From the NCBI RefSeq assembly GCF_004005495.1, contig NZ_RZYA01000009.1:186001-250000 (forward strand): a stretch of DNA of 64,000 nt, written 5' to 3'. The stretch comes from Streptomyces antnestii. GTDB lineage: Bacteria; Actinomycetota; Actinomycetes; Streptomycetales; Streptomycetaceae. Numbering within the stretch: the stretch's first letter is position 1; each line of letters starts with the position of its first letter. Below are positions 42,253 to 51,759 of the stretch, piece after piece. A program made the translations under genes and the position numbers. The notes beneath the pieces are model-generated. The model made no database searches. It had not been told where the DNA came from and saw only the letters and a list, made by a program, of their open reading frames with translations.

Positions 42253-42468
42253 AGGCGCCGCCGCCCGGAGGCCGTTCCGGTAGCAACTACTCCGGATCTC
42301 AGGGCTGGCCCTGATGTACCGGGAGCGCGCGGTCCCTAATGTTGAGGGCACCGGCACCGCTCCGCAGTCGACGTACGGGGGAGCCACGGGGGCAATCGGG
42401 GGAACGACGTCGCCTTCGGAGCGGTCAGCCGGGACCTTTTCCCCGCCCCAAGAGGCGGACATGCGGCG
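42253..42468. other. Intergenic region after cbiD with hairpin and orphan leader-like sequence
   Basis: A small hairpin TCAGGG-CTGG-CCCTGA lies at 42299-42314. The following plus-strand sequence (CCTAATGTT at about 42335, then repeated CGGGGG tracts to 42402) looks like a promoter and leader. No gene follows on that strand, only the opposing response regulator. No coding function is supported. Confidence 0.4.
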
Positions 42469-43113
42469 TCAGGCGTGCAGATACGTGAGCACGGCGCGCA
42501 CGCGGCGGTGGCCGAGCAGATCCTGCTCCAGGCGCAGCTTGCCGAAGATGTTCCGGACGTGTGTCTCCACCGTCTTGCCGCCGATCACGAGCCGCTGGGC
42601 TATCGCCTCGTTGGAGTGGCCCTCGGCCATCAGGGCCAGCACGTCGCGTTCGCGGCCCGTGAGGTCGTCGAGGGGGCCCGGGGCGCGCGGGGTGTCGATG
42701 AGCCTGGCCACGACGAGCGGGTCGAGGACCGTCTCGCCGGACGCGACGCGCTTGAGGGCCCCGCAGAGTTCGTCGACATCGGCGACGCGCTCCTTGAGCA
42801 GATAGCCGAACCCCTCGGGATGCTCCGCGAGCGCCCGCACGGTGTCGGTCGTCTCGACGTACTGGGACAGCAGCAGCACGCCCGTGCCGGGGTGGGCCGC
42901 GCGGATCCGGGCGGCGGCGACGAGCCCCTCGTCGGTGTGCGTGGGCGGCATGCGGATGTCGAGGAGCACCGCGTCGGGCCGGTGCGCGGCGACGAGCGCC
43001 GGCAGCGGTCCCGTGTCGGAGCACTCCGCCAGCACTTCGAAGCCCTCGTCGGACAGCAGTCGTACGATCCCCTGCCGCAGCAGTGCCGAGTCCTCGGCCA
43101 CGATCACCCGCAC
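42469..43113 (-). CDS. NarL/LuxR-family response regulator
   Basis: A 214-residue DNA-binding response regulator. The receiver domain (about 1-118) has the acidic pocket AEDSALLR and phosphoacceptor Asp52 in VLLDIRMPP. The C-terminal LuxR helix-turn-helix (about 145-205) reads LTGRERDVLALMAEGHSNEAIAQRLVIGGKTVETHVRNIFGKL. The start is GTG 43113, which overlaps the end of the kinase gene by 10 bases with GGAG inside the kinase 3' end. The pair is translationally coupled and the kinase is its cognate partner. Targets unknown. Confidence 0.92.
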   Translation of the reverse strand: MRVIVAEDSALLRQGIVRLLSDEGFEVLAECSDTGPLPALVAAHRPDAVLLDIRMPPTHTDEGLVAAARIRAAHPGTGVLLLSQYVETTDTVRALAEHPEGFGYLLKERVADVDELCGALKRVASGETVLDPLVVARLIDTPRAPGPLDDLTGRERDVLALMAEGHSNEAIAQRLVIGGKTVETHVRNIFGKLRLEQDLLGHRRVRAVLTYLHA

Positions 43114-44864
43114 GGAAGCTCCGCCCTGATTCTGGTCCCGCCACCCGCGGGACTGTGTACGTGCAACACTCCGTCGACGGCGGCGACCCGGTCGGCGAGG
43201 CCGCGCAGACCGCTGCCGCGCCTGCTGTCCGCTCCCCCGACGCCGTCGTCCACGGTCTCCACGACGAGGCGTCCGTCCTGGTGCGTGGCCGAGACGCTGA
43301 CGGCGCGGGCCCCGGCGTGCTTGGCCGCGTTGGACAGGGCCTCGCAGACCGTGAAGTAGGCGGTGGACTCGACGACCGCGTCGTAGCGCCGGGGTTCGGC
43401 CGCGACGACGACGGGCAGGGTCGCCTCCCTGGCCAGCGCGGTCAGGGCGGGGCCGAGGCCTTCGCGGGTGAGGACCGCCGGGTGCAGGCCGTGAGCGAGA
43501 CCGCGCAGCTCCTCGATGGCAAGCCGGAGGCTGGACTCCGCCTCGGTCACGGACGCGCGCAGGGCGGCGTCGGGGTGGTCGGCGAGACCGCGCTCGACGC
43601 GCCGCACGGCCATGAGCGCGAAGACGAGGCGGGCCTGGGCGCCGTCGTGCAGATCGCGTTCCAGGCGTTTGCGCTCGGAGTCGGCGGCCTGCACGATGCG
43701 CGAGCTCACGTCGCGGGCGCGCGAGCGCAGCCACACGTTCTCCAGGGCGAGGCGCAGGGCGGCGGCGACGGACGCGAGGAGTTCCGGGTCGTCCATGAGC
43801 GCGGGATCGTGGTGGAGCAGGGCGAGCGGGCGGCCGTCCGCCGCACCGACGGGGGTACGGCCGGAGCCGTCGGCCGTCACCTCGCGCCCGGACCCGTCGA
43901 CGTAGGCGCCGCGTTCCTCGCGCCACAGGCCGAGGCGCAGCGTCGGGTCGCCGAGGACGCGGGCCAGGGCCTCCCGGAGGCGGGCCGGGTCCGGGTCCGT
44001 GCCGACCTCGATGACGAGGCCGCTGACCTCGGCGCGCTGGAGGTGCATGCGAAGGAGGCCGGCGAGGAACGCGAACGGCACGGCGACCTGCGCGAGGTCG
44101 GACAGCAGGTAGACGGCCTGCTCGCCGGTGTCGCCGACCTCGCCGAAGTCCGGCACGACGTAGAAGAGCATGTCCCACATCAGGAACACGAGGGCCACGC
44201 CGATGCCGATCCAGGCCGGGAGGAGGGCCTGCCGGCGTGCGGCGGAGGCGTGCCGCCAGCGCTGCACGATCGCCACGGCGGCGACGGCGGAGACGATCCA
44301 GCCGAGCGCGTGGTAGACGGTGTCGACGGCGCCGAAGAGGTCGTGGGTGCCGGGGATGTACAGGGCGTTGGGCCCGCAGCCCGAGCAGTCGAGGTAGGTC
44401 GCGCCGGTGGCCTTCGCCGGGTCGAACACGAGCGTGCGCAGCAGCCCGCCGGCCGCGACGAGCCCGTACGCGAACTGCACGAGGCGGCGGGTGAGGACCG
44501 TCGTGAGGCGGCCCTCGGGGAACGACAGGATGAGGTGCAGGAGGATCGCCATGTTCAGCGCCTCCCACCAGGCGCCGAACGCGAAGAGTGCGGGGACGGA
44601 GGTGCCCTGGAGGTTCCCGAAGAACCAGGTGACGCCCTCGGCGATCATCAGCGGGCCGGTGCGGTTGGCGGGTCTGCGCCGCCAGGCCACGATGCCGGCG
44701 GCCGCGTACGCCCAGCCCACGGCGAGGTCGCGCACGACGTCACCGGCCGAGCCGCCGGCCCGCAGATACGCCCACGAGCCCGCCGCACCCGACAGTGCGG
44801 CCAGCACGGCAGCCCCGGTCAGGCGCAGCCGAACCGCACGCTTGCCCTGACTGTCCACGGCCAC
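43104..44864 (-). CDS. Sensor histidine kinase, HisKA_3 (NarL-type), multi-helix N-terminus
   Basis: A 586-residue membrane sensor kinase. The N-terminal half (about residues 15-280) contains several hydrophobic helices in a 7-8 helix arrangement rather than a periplasmic domain. A region of about 120 residues resembling a GAF-like linker follows. The phosphorylated His406 is in ERKRLERDLHDGAQARLVFAL. The ATPase domain has ESTAYFTVCEALSNAAKHAG and DDGVGGADSRRGSGLRGLADRV. GTG 44864 is the longest start; GTG 44858 is also possible. The signal is unknown, probably membrane-borne. It is divergent from the NACHT gene across 139 bp. Confidence 0.9.
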   Translation of the reverse strand: MAVDSQGKRAVRLRLTGAAVLAALSGAAGSWAYLRAGGSAGDVVRDLAVGWAYAAAGIVAWRRRPANRTGPLMIAEGVTWFFGNLQGTSVPALFAFGAWWEALNMAILLHLILSFPEGRLTTVLTRRLVQFAYGLVAAGGLLRTLVFDPAKATGATYLDCSGCGPNALYIPGTHDLFGAVDTVYHALGWIVSAVAAVAIVQRWRHASAARRQALLPAWIGIGVALVFLMWDMLFYVVPDFGEVGDTGEQAVYLLSDLAQVAVPFAFLAGLLRMHLQRAEVSGLVIEVGTDPDPARLREALARVLGDPTLRLGLWREERGAYVDGSGREVTADGSGRTPVGAADGRPLALLHHDPALMDDPELLASVAAALRLALENVWLRSRARDVSSRIVQAADSERKRLERDLHDGAQARLVFALMAVRRVERGLADHPDAALRASVTEAESSLRLAIEELRGLAHGLHPAVLTREGLGPALTALAREATLPVVVAAEPRRYDAVVESTAYFTVCEALSNAAKHAGARAVSVSATHQDGRLVVETVDDGVGGADSRRGSGLRGLADRVAAVDGVLHVHSPAGGGTRIRAELPCG

Positions 44865-45003
44865 ACGTTAAGCCATCCGGGCGAGCGGCGCGCACGGGGT
44901 GTCGGCCGGCTCACGCACCGTGGTCGTCACCGTGGTCGATGGACCGTTCCCGCAGGCCCTGGCAGAGTGACCGCGTCCGTACACGTTCCGCGGGGGGGTT
45001 CGG

Positions 45004-48000
45004 GTGGGTTCGCGCAGACTGTTGTCGTTGTCCGACGCGCTGGTGCTGCTGGGCGCGGATCCGCCGCGTCTGGCGGCGCTCGACCGGGCCCTCGGCGGCG
45101 CGCTCGCGGTGGCGACGGGCGGTGTGAGCGACGGGGTGCTGCGGATCGCGGACGCGCGCGGGCGGATCCTGGGGCTCGGCCGTGACGCGGTGCGCGGGGT
45201 CGGGCGGCGGCTCGGGGCCGCGGGCGGGCGGGCCGAACGGGGCGAGCTGCTGCGGGCGGCGCACACGGTCGTCGTCGTGCTCGGCTGGTTCGAGGCGCTC
45301 GCGGAGCTGGATCTTCCGTTCTCCCTGGACGAGGTGCGGCTCACCCGCGACGACCAGCTGGCCCTGGTCGGGGCGGGAGGGGCAGGAGCGGTGGGAGGAA
45401 CGGGAGAGCGGGACGCCGGGTTCGCGCAGGCGCTCGCCGCCGTGGACGCGCCGCTCCCCGCGCCGCACCTCCCGCCGGAGGCGGTGGCCGGGCAGCTCCT
45501 CGACTGGTACGCGGCGCTGTCCCGGCGCTTCGAGCGGTTCGTGGCGGGACTCGCGGTCCGGGACCGGCTCACCCCGGCCGAGTGGGACGCCGTACAGCGG
45601 ACGCTGACGCATGGCCTGCCGGCGGCAGCGGCCGCCCACTACGACACCCTTTACGCCCAACTCGCCCAGCAGGCACCGGAGTTCGGCTTCTGGGTGGCGC
45701 AGAACGAGCACCGTGCGACACGGGACGGGGTGCAGCGCGCCCTCGCGGGCATCGAGGCCCTGCTGGCCGCTTCGGCCGCCACCGCGCGGCCACCGGTCGA
45801 CGTGGCGGCGGCCCTCGCCCTCTCCCACCGGGCCGCGCTCTCGCGCCCGGTCCTCGACGCGGAGTCGGCGCCCGAGGGCATCCGCGTGCCCGCCCTGGAG
45901 GAGATGTATCTGGACCCGGACTTCCGGGTGCGGGCCGTCGCCGGGCAGCACGGGCCCGCCGACGAGTCGTGGTGGGAGCGCACTCCGGTGCGCGAGGACC
46001 TGACGCGCTATCTCGCCGGTGCCCTGACGTCGTCCGCGCAGACACGGACGCCGCTCCTCGTGCTCGGGCAGCCGGGCGCGGGCAAGTCCGTCCTCACCCG
46101 GGTGCTCGCCGCGCGGCTGCCGGCGGCCGGGTTCCTGCCGGTGCGGGTGCCGCTGCGCGACGTGCGCGCCGAGGACGATCTCCAGGAGCAGATCGAGAAC
46201 GCGGTGCGGGCCGCGACCGGTGAGCGCGTCACCTGGCCCGAGCTGGTCCGCGCGGCGGGCGGCGCGGTCCCCGTGCTGCTGCTCGACGGATTCGACGAAC
46301 TCCTCCAGACGACCGGGGTGCACCACAACGACTTCCTGGTCAGGGTGGCCCGGTTCCAGGAGCGCGAGGCGGAGCAGGGCCGTCCGCTGCTCGCCCTCGT
46401 GACCAGCCGCACGTCCGTCGCCGACCGCGCGCGCTACCCGCAGGGCATGGTCGCGCTGCGCCTCGAACCGTTCAGGGCCGCGCAGATCCAGCGCTGGCTC
46501 GCGGTGTGGAACGACGCCAACGCGGCCGGTTTCGCGGCCCAGGGCCTACGGCCGCTGTCGTGGGAGGTGGTGTCCCGGCACGCGGCGCTCGCCGCGCAGC
46601 CACTGCTCCTGACGATGCTGGCGCTGTACGACGTGGCGGGCAACGGCCTGCAGCGCGACGGCGGCGAACCCCTCGACGAGGCCGACCTGTACGAGGAGCT
46701 GCTGTTCTCGTTCGCGCGCCGCGAGGTCGGCAAGACGAGCCGGGACACCGTGCCCGACGACGAGATGCGCGAACGGGCCGAACTGGAGATGCAGCGCCTC
46801 TCCCTCGTCGCGTTCGCGCTGCTCAACCGCCGTCGCCAGTGGGTGTCCGCGGCCGAACTCGACGAGGACCTCACGGCGCTCCTCGGCCGCGGCCCCGCCG
46901 GGGCGTCCGGCTTCCGCACCCCGCTGGGGGCGGCGGAGGTGGCGCTCGGCCGGTTCTTCTTCGTGCAGCGCGCCCAGTCCGTGCGGGACGGCCAGGTCCT
47001 CGCGACGTACGAGTTCCTGCACGCCACGTTCGGCGAGTACCTGGCGGTGCGGCTCGCCCTTCACGTGCTGACCGACCTGCTCCGGGACCGCCCCACGCTC
47101 GCGCTCGGCGACGCCCGCGTGGACGACGACCTGGCGTACGCGCTGCTGTCGTACGCGCCGCTGTCGGGCCGTCAGATGCTGCGGTTCGCGAAGTCGATGA
47201 CGGCGCGGATGCCCGAGGCCGAGCGGGCCCGGCTCGGGCGGCTGCTCGTGCGCGTCCTCGACCAGCACGAGACCCGCACGGGCGACCAGCACCCGGCGTA
47301 CCGGCCGACGGTCCTGCGGGTCGCCTCGCGGCACGGTCTCTACGGCGCCAACCTCGTCCTGGTCATCCTGTTGCTGACGGGCGGCGTCTCGGCCGGCGAG
47401 CTGTTCCCGGGGTCGGCGAACCCGGTCAGCGCCTGGCACCGGCACGCCCTGCTGTGGCGCTCGGCGCTGAACGAGGAGCAGTGGACGGACTTCGCCCTGT
47501 CGCTCTCCCTGCGCCGCTCCTGGGGACCGGACGGCCGGGGCACGCTCGGCATCGCCCTGCGCGAGGGCGAGCTCAGGCCCCCGGACCCGGTCGACGCGAA
47601 CTGGCTCTACCGCTACCCGCAGGGGCACGGCGGGCCGGGCTGGTCGCGGCCCTACTGGGACGAGATCTGGCACAAGATGGAGGTGTCCGGCGGGACGAAC
47701 GACTCGCTCGTGCGCCATGTGATGGACCCGGTGTTCGCATGGCTGGGCCCCTCCGTGACCACATTCGTGGCCTCGGAGGGGCAGCCAGCCACGTCGCTGG
47801 CGCACGACCTGCTGCATCTGCTGCTCAGTGACGGCACCGAACTCGACCCCATGGAACTGGAGTTGGCGTACCGGCGCGTGCTGCTCGGCATCGGGAACCT
47901 GCCGAGCAGCCACGTCCACCATGTGATCCGGCTTCTGCGCACCGCCGTGCGCAGGGACGAGTCCCACCTGCCGGCGGAGCTGCTGCGCGAGATCTACGAG

Positions 48001-48012
48001 TGGACGCGGTAG
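45004..48012 (+). CDS. NACHT-domain STAND NTPase (1002 aa)
   Basis: A large signal-transducing NTPase. Walker A VLGQPGAGKSVLT starts near residue 353 and Walker B VLLLDGFDELL near 425. The acidic DGFDE form and the following LVTSRTS define the NACHT group. Residues 1-300 are helical (two blocks, about 5-140 and 155-270) and resemble the NACHT N-terminal helical effector modules of actinobacteria. Residues about 600-1002 contain HATFGEYLAVRLALHVL, a winged-helix/superstructure-like end of NACHT modules, and then a helical sensor region without leucine-rich or TPR repeats. One short hydrophobic stretch (about 780-795) may insert in a membrane. Bacterial NACHT proteins can act in phage defence; role here is inferred only. 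Start GTG 45004 follows a G-rich tract. Confidence 0.85.
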   Translation: MGSRRLLSLSDALVLLGADPPRLAALDRALGGALAVATGGVSDGVLRIADARGRILGLGRDAVRGVGRRLGAAGGRAERGELLRAAHTVVVVLGWFEALAELDLPFSLDEVRLTRDDQLALVGAGGAGAVGGTGERDAGFAQALAAVDAPLPAPHLPPEAVAGQLLDWYAALSRRFERFVAGLAVRDRLTPAEWDAVQRTLTHGLPAAAAAHYDTLYAQLAQQAPEFGFWVAQNEHRATRDGVQRALAGIEALLAASAATARPPVDVAAALALSHRAALSRPVLDAESAPEGIRVPALEEMYLDPDFRVRAVAGQHGPADESWWERTPVREDLTRYLAGALTSSAQTRTPLLVLGQPGAGKSVLTRVLAARLPAAGFLPVRVPLRDVRAEDDLQEQIENAVRAATGERVTWPELVRAAGGAVPVLLLDGFDELLQTTGVHHNDFLVRVARFQEREAEQGRPLLALVTSRTSVADRARYPQGMVALRLEPFRAAQIQRWLAVWNDANAAGFAAQGLRPLSWEVVSRHAALAAQPLLLTMLALYDVAGNGLQRDGGEPLDEADLYEELLFSFARREVGKTSRDTVPDDEMRERAELEMQRLSLVAFALLNRRRQWVSAAELDEDLTALLGRGPAGASGFRTPLGAAEVALGRFFFVQRAQSVRDGQVLATYEFLHATFGEYLAVRLALHVLTDLLRDRPTLALGDARVDDDLAYALLSYAPLSGRQMLRFAKSMTARMPEAERARLGRLLVRVLDQHETRTGDQHPAYRPTVLRVASRHGLYGANLVLVILLLTGGVSAGELFPGSANPVSAWHRHALLWRSALNEEQWTDFALSLSLRRSWGPDGRGTLGIALREGELRPPDPVDANWLYRYPQGHGGPGWSRPYWDEIWHKMEVSGGTNDSLVRHVMDPVFAWLGPSVTTFVASEGQPATSLAHDLLHLLLSDGTELDPMELELAYRRVLLGIGNLPSSHVHHVIRLLRTAVRRDESHLPAELLREIYEWTR

Positions 48013-48016
48013 CGGG

Positions 48017-50398
48017 TCAGGCCCGCGCCCTGCCGTACACCTCCACCTCCGCCATGTTCAGCTCGACCGGCTTGTCGTTCGCGAGCCACACCCGCACATA
48101 GCGGCCGTGCGCCTGCGCCGGGATCACCGTCGGGCCGCCGGCCTGCGCGGTCTCGTGGTGGGCCCAGACGCCGGGCTTGGAAAGCTGGTCGGCGAGGGAG
48201 CCGGTGAAAGGCTCGTCGGAGACCAGGACGTAGTAGTCCTTCGTGCGGTCGGCGCAGCAGTCGGTGCGGTTGTAGACGTCGATGTGCTCCAGGTCGGCGA
48301 CCGAACCGAGGTCGACCTGCCACCAGGGCTGGGCCTCCTTGCCGCTGGTGGTCGAGAAGTTGAAGCGGTCGCCGTCGGCGGACTTGGACGCGTTGAACGG
48401 GTAGCCGCCGTTCCAGTTGTAGTCCGAGCTCTGCGTCGCGGTCTTGTTCAGGGCGAGCTGGCGCAGCGGCTTGAGGCCCATCGAGGCGTCATGCAGGTCC
48501 TGGACCTTGCTGACGAAGTTGCCGAGGAACGGGTCGGCGATCTTCACGGGTCCCGGCTGGTGGTGCTCGGCCGGGTCGATGGTGATGTGCGAGGCGGCGT
48601 AGGCCGCCTTGTCCATCGCGGCGCGCTCGGTGGCCGCCGTGTCCGTGTCGTGGGCGTCGATCGCCTTCAGCGCGGCGAGCCCGTGGCCAAGTGCCTTGCC
48701 CCACAGGTCGGTTGAGTCGAGCCAGGGCCCGGCGTCGTGCAGGAACAGCTGGTCCGGCACGCCGGCCCGGAGCACGGCGGGGACGCGCCCGATCCGGGTG
48801 GCGGTCGGCGTGAACGTACGGATAGCGGCCTTCGGGTCGCTGTCGTACGCCTTCCAGAACTTGTCGAGTTCGGCACTGAGGATCGGCGACTGCGGCTGCC
48901 ACGGCGTGGAGCCGAAGGTGGGCGCCATGTGGTTGAGGTCGACGAAGGTCTGTACGGCGTCGGCGACGCGCGGGTCACCGCCGGCCAGGTGCAGCGCGGA
49001 CTGGCGGGCGGAGCGGTCACGGTCGTAGCCGCGGTCGTTCCACGAGAAGTCGGACATGGTGAAGACGGCGAGCTTGCTGGCCGCCTCCTGGTTCATCGGG
49101 TTGGAGACGATGCCGCTGAGGTGCCCCGACAGGCCGGGCTCGCGCTTGTCGTACGGGGCGAGGAGGAGGCGTCCCGAGGTGCGCCCGAAGTCGTTGACCG
49201 GGTAGTTGTCCCAGACGAACACCTTGCGGCCGAACAGCTCGGAGGCCTTCTGCGCCTGGTCGTTGGTGATCTCCGGCGGGACGACGTCCGTGCCGGTCCA
49301 CATGACCTCTACGTTCTTGTCGAGGTTCCCGCGGATCTCCTGCTTGTACGCGGTGTCGGTGAGGTCGCCGTACTCGGTGGGCACCATCTGGAGCGGGTTG
49401 GCGCCGTCGTGGGTGGCGATGAAGTCGTGCTGGATGGTGTTGAGCAGGCCGACCTGCGCCTTGGCGGCGGGGCCGCGGCCCGGGGCGCCGAACTTCGTCT
49501 GGTCGCCGGCGCAGTTCCACTTGGTGTAGCTGATGTCGTCGAGCGGGACGGAGAAGGAGCGCACGCCCAGGTCGTACATCGCCTGGAGCTTCGCGGTGAG
49601 GGCCTTCACGTCGGCCGGGTCCGAGTAGCAGACCGAGCCGCCGGGCGAGACCGCGAAGGTGAAGCGGACGTGGTTGGCGCGGGCCCGGTCGACGAGCTCG
49701 CCGAGCTGGGCGAGCTTGTCCGCCGGGTAGGGCTCGCGCCACTTGTCGCGGTGGTACGGGTCGTCCTTCGGCGCGTACACATAGGTGTTGGACTTGACCT
49801 GGCCGAGGAAGTCCATCTGGTCCAGGCGTTCCGCCGCGGTCCAGGGCGGGCCGTAGAAGCCCTCGATGGAGCCGCGCAGGCGCATGGAGGGGAAGTCGGA
49901 GACGGACGCCCCGGCGATCGTCCCCTTCCTGACGAGCTGCTTGAGGGTCTGGGCCGCGTAGAACTGGCCGGTCGCGTCGGTGCCGCCCAGCGCCACGGTG
50001 TGTTCGCCCACGCGCACGGCGTAGCCCTCGTCCTGGGTGGGGACGTCGGTGCCGTGCAGGGCGTCGGCGATGTCGGCGCGGGTGGCCGGGCCGAGGAGCA
50101 CGGTCAGGGGCGCGTGCCCGGAGGCGCTGGCGCGTACGTCGATGTCGCGGACGCCGTGGGCGCGCAGGGTGGCGGTGACGAGGTCGCGGGCCGGCTTGTC
50201 GGTGGCGTCGCCGACCACGAGTTCGGCGTGCTCGGGAAGCGGGGCGTCGTCGCCGGCGCGCGTCATGTGCTGCGGGGTGGGCGAGACGACGGGCAGGGCG
50301 GGGGCGTCGTCCGCCGAGACGGGCGGTGTCGCCGCGGCCGACGCGGCGACCAGCAGGGTGGCGACGGCACAGGCGTGCGCGGCTCTTCGGGCTGTCAT
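48017..50398 (-). CDS. Secreted GH84 beta-N-acetylglucosaminidase with CBM32/F5-8C module
   Basis: A 793-residue exported enzyme removing terminal beta-GlcNAc. Signal peptide residues 1-29. A GH20b-like N-terminal domain (about 35-165) precedes the GH84 barrel (about 170-480), which opens RLRGSIEGFYGPPWTAAERLDQMDFLGQVKSNTYVYAPKDDPYHRDKWREPYP. The substrate-assisted pair is Asp287-Asp288 in SVPLDDISYTKW. Residues about 640-790 form a discoidin/CBM32 domain (TQSSDYNWNGGYPFNASKSADGD ... WWQVDLGSVADLEHIDVYNR). It is downstream of GH29 on the same strand and ends 4 bases from the convergent NACHT gene. It would trim GlcNAc from glycoproteins outside the cell. Confidence 0.92.
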   Translation of the reverse strand: MTARRAAHACAVATLLVAASAAATPPVSADDAPALPVVSPTPQHMTRAGDDAPLPEHAELVVGDATDKPARDLVTATLRAHGVRDIDVRASASGHAPLTVLLGPATRADIADALHGTDVPTQDEGYAVRVGEHTVALGGTDATGQFYAAQTLKQLVRKGTIAGASVSDFPSMRLRGSIEGFYGPPWTAAERLDQMDFLGQVKSNTYVYAPKDDPYHRDKWREPYPADKLAQLGELVDRARANHVRFTFAVSPGGSVCYSDPADVKALTAKLQAMYDLGVRSFSVPLDDISYTKWNCAGDQTKFGAPGRGPAAKAQVGLLNTIQHDFIATHDGANPLQMVPTEYGDLTDTAYKQEIRGNLDKNVEVMWTGTDVVPPEITNDQAQKASELFGRKVFVWDNYPVNDFGRTSGRLLLAPYDKREPGLSGHLSGIVSNPMNQEAASKLAVFTMSDFSWNDRGYDRDRSARQSALHLAGGDPRVADAVQTFVDLNHMAPTFGSTPWQPQSPILSAELDKFWKAYDSDPKAAIRTFTPTATRIGRVPAVLRAGVPDQLFLHDAGPWLDSTDLWGKALGHGLAALKAIDAHDTDTAATERAAMDKAAYAASHITIDPAEHHQPGPVKIADPFLGNFVSKVQDLHDASMGLKPLRQLALNKTATQSSDYNWNGGYPFNASKSADGDRFNFSTTSGKEAQPWWQVDLGSVADLEHIDVYNRTDCCADRTKDYYVLVSDEPFTGSLADQLSKPGVWAHHETAQAGGPTVIPAQAHGRYVRVWLANDKPVELNMAEVEVYGRARA

Positions 50399-50431
50399 AG
50401 GGCGTTGCCTCCGTGATATCGGGCCGAGGTC

Positions 50432-50500
50432 GGGGGGTGGCGTCAGGAGGTGGTGTCTGGGGGTGGCGGCAAGGGGGTGGTGTCAGGGGGGTGGTGTCAG
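50432..50500. repeat. G-rich degenerate tandem repeat between GH29 and GH84
   Basis: About four imperfect copies of GTGGTGTCAGGGGG-like units on the plus strand, running up to the GH29 stop. The coding (minus) strand is C-rich here. It may form a quadruplex on the template strand and affect read-through into GH84. Confidence 0.7.
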
Positions 50501-51759
50501 TCGCGGGTGTGTTCGCGGTACAGGTCGAGTTCGCCGTCGAGTTCGAGGGCGATGACCGTGCACAGCGGGTCGAGCTGGTCGTCGGTGACGTACAGGTACT
50601 CCCAGCCGGGCACCTCGCCGAGTCCGCCGACCCGCTCGTGGCGGACGTCCGCGCCGGTGCCGAGGATCCGCGCCGAGAGGACCGCGTTGCGGACGCCACG
50701 CAGGACGACGTACTCGTTGGGCCGGTCGAAGAGGAAGAGGTACAGGGTGCGGCGGTCGGCGGAGAGGGTGGAGGGGCCGTAGAAGTGGCCGTGGGGCAGG
50801 CCGCGTACGGCGCCGTGCACCGCGGGCCGGTGTCCGGCGATCCATCCGCCGAGCGCTTCGAGGCGCTCGGCCTGCTCGGCCGGTATCGTGCCGTCGGCCT
50901 GCGGGCCCACGGCGAGCAGGAGGTTGCCGCCACCGCCGACGGTCTCGGCGAAGACGCGGACCAGCTGGCGGGGCGACTTGTGGTGGTCGTCCTGCGGCTG
51001 CCAGCCCCACGAGTCGTTGACGGTGAGGCAGAGCTCCCAGGGCCCCTTCGGCGGTTCGACGGGCACACCCTGCTCGGGTGTCGCGTAGTCGCCGTGCCCG
51101 GAGAGGCGGCCGTTGACGACGGTGTGCGGGCTCAACTCCTTGATGAGGTCGGCGAGTTCGGCCATGCGCCACTGCTCGGGGCTGCGTTCCCACTCGCCGT
51201 CGAACCAGAGCAGGTCGGGCTGGAACCGCCCGAGGAGCTCGCGGATCTGGGCGCGGTGGAAGGCGAGGAAGGCGTCCCAGCGCTCCGGTGACTCGTCGCC
51301 GGCGGCGGGCATCGAGTACGGGTTGCCCCGGTCGCCGGGGTCCTGCCCGTCGGGCCGGACGGTGGCGTAGTCGGGGTGGGACCAGTCGAGGTGCGAGTAG
51401 TAGAGGCCGACCTTGATGCCGCGGCGGCGCAGCGCGTCCGCGTAGGGGGTGACGAGGTCGCGGGCGGCCGGGGTGCGCTTGACGACGGACAGGTCGTTCG
51501 CCTGGGTGTCCCACAGGGCGACGCCGTCGTGGTGCTTCGCGGTGAGGACCGCGTAGGCGGCGCCCGCATGGACGAACAGGTCGGCCCAGGCGTCGGGGTC
51601 CCACTTCCCGGCGCCGAACCCGTCGAGCTGCGCCATGTAGGTCTCGTACGGGACCTGCCCGTTGAAGAAGGACCAGGACTCGGCGACGCCGTCGACGCTG
51701 TAGATCCCCCAGTGCAGGAAGATGCCGAGTTTTCCGTCCGTGAACCAGGGCTGTATCAC
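50497..51759 (-). CDS. GH29 alpha-L-fucosidase, cytosolic
   Basis: A 420-residue retaining fucosidase. The start is GTG 51759, which overlaps the stop of the ATPase gene by 4 bases and has GAGGAGA upstream. GH29 motifs include FTDGKLGIFLHWGIYSV, the active-site His pair in LTAKHHDGVALWDT (H76, H77), and nucleophile Asp187 in PDLLWFDGEWERSPEQW. GNLLLAVGPQADGTIP is also typical. No signal peptide, so it acts on imported fucosylated glycans, consistent with removal of core alpha-1,6-fucose. It is the first hydrolase after the transporter genes. Confidence 0.93.
   Translation of the reverse strand: MIQPWFTDGKLGIFLHWGIYSVDGVAESWSFFNGQVPYETYMAQLDGFGAGKWDPDAWADLFVHAGAAYAVLTAKHHDGVALWDTQANDLSVVKRTPAARDLVTPYADALRRRGIKVGLYYSHLDWSHPDYATVRPDGQDPGDRGNPYSMPAAGDESPERWDAFLAFHRAQIRELLGRFQPDLLWFDGEWERSPEQWRMAELADLIKELSPHTVVNGRLSGHGDYATPEQGVPVEPPKGPWELCLTVNDSWGWQPQDDHHKSPRQLVRVFAETVGGGGNLLLAVGPQADGTIPAEQAERLEALGGWIAGHRPAVHGAVRGLPHGHFYGPSTLSADRRTLYLFLFDRPNEYVVLRGVRNAVLSARILGTGADVRHERVGGLGEVPGWEYLYVTDDQLDPLCTVIALELDGELDLYREHTRD

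Noticed and set aside
39412..42300. Cobalamin riboswitch near the cob genes
   Set aside because: I looked for the B12-box pattern in the divergent and intergenic regions and saw none; leaders there are very short.
42314..42805. 163-residue plus-strand ORF beginning after cbiD
   Set aside because: Most of it is antisense to the response regulator and shows no domain or codon bias of its own.
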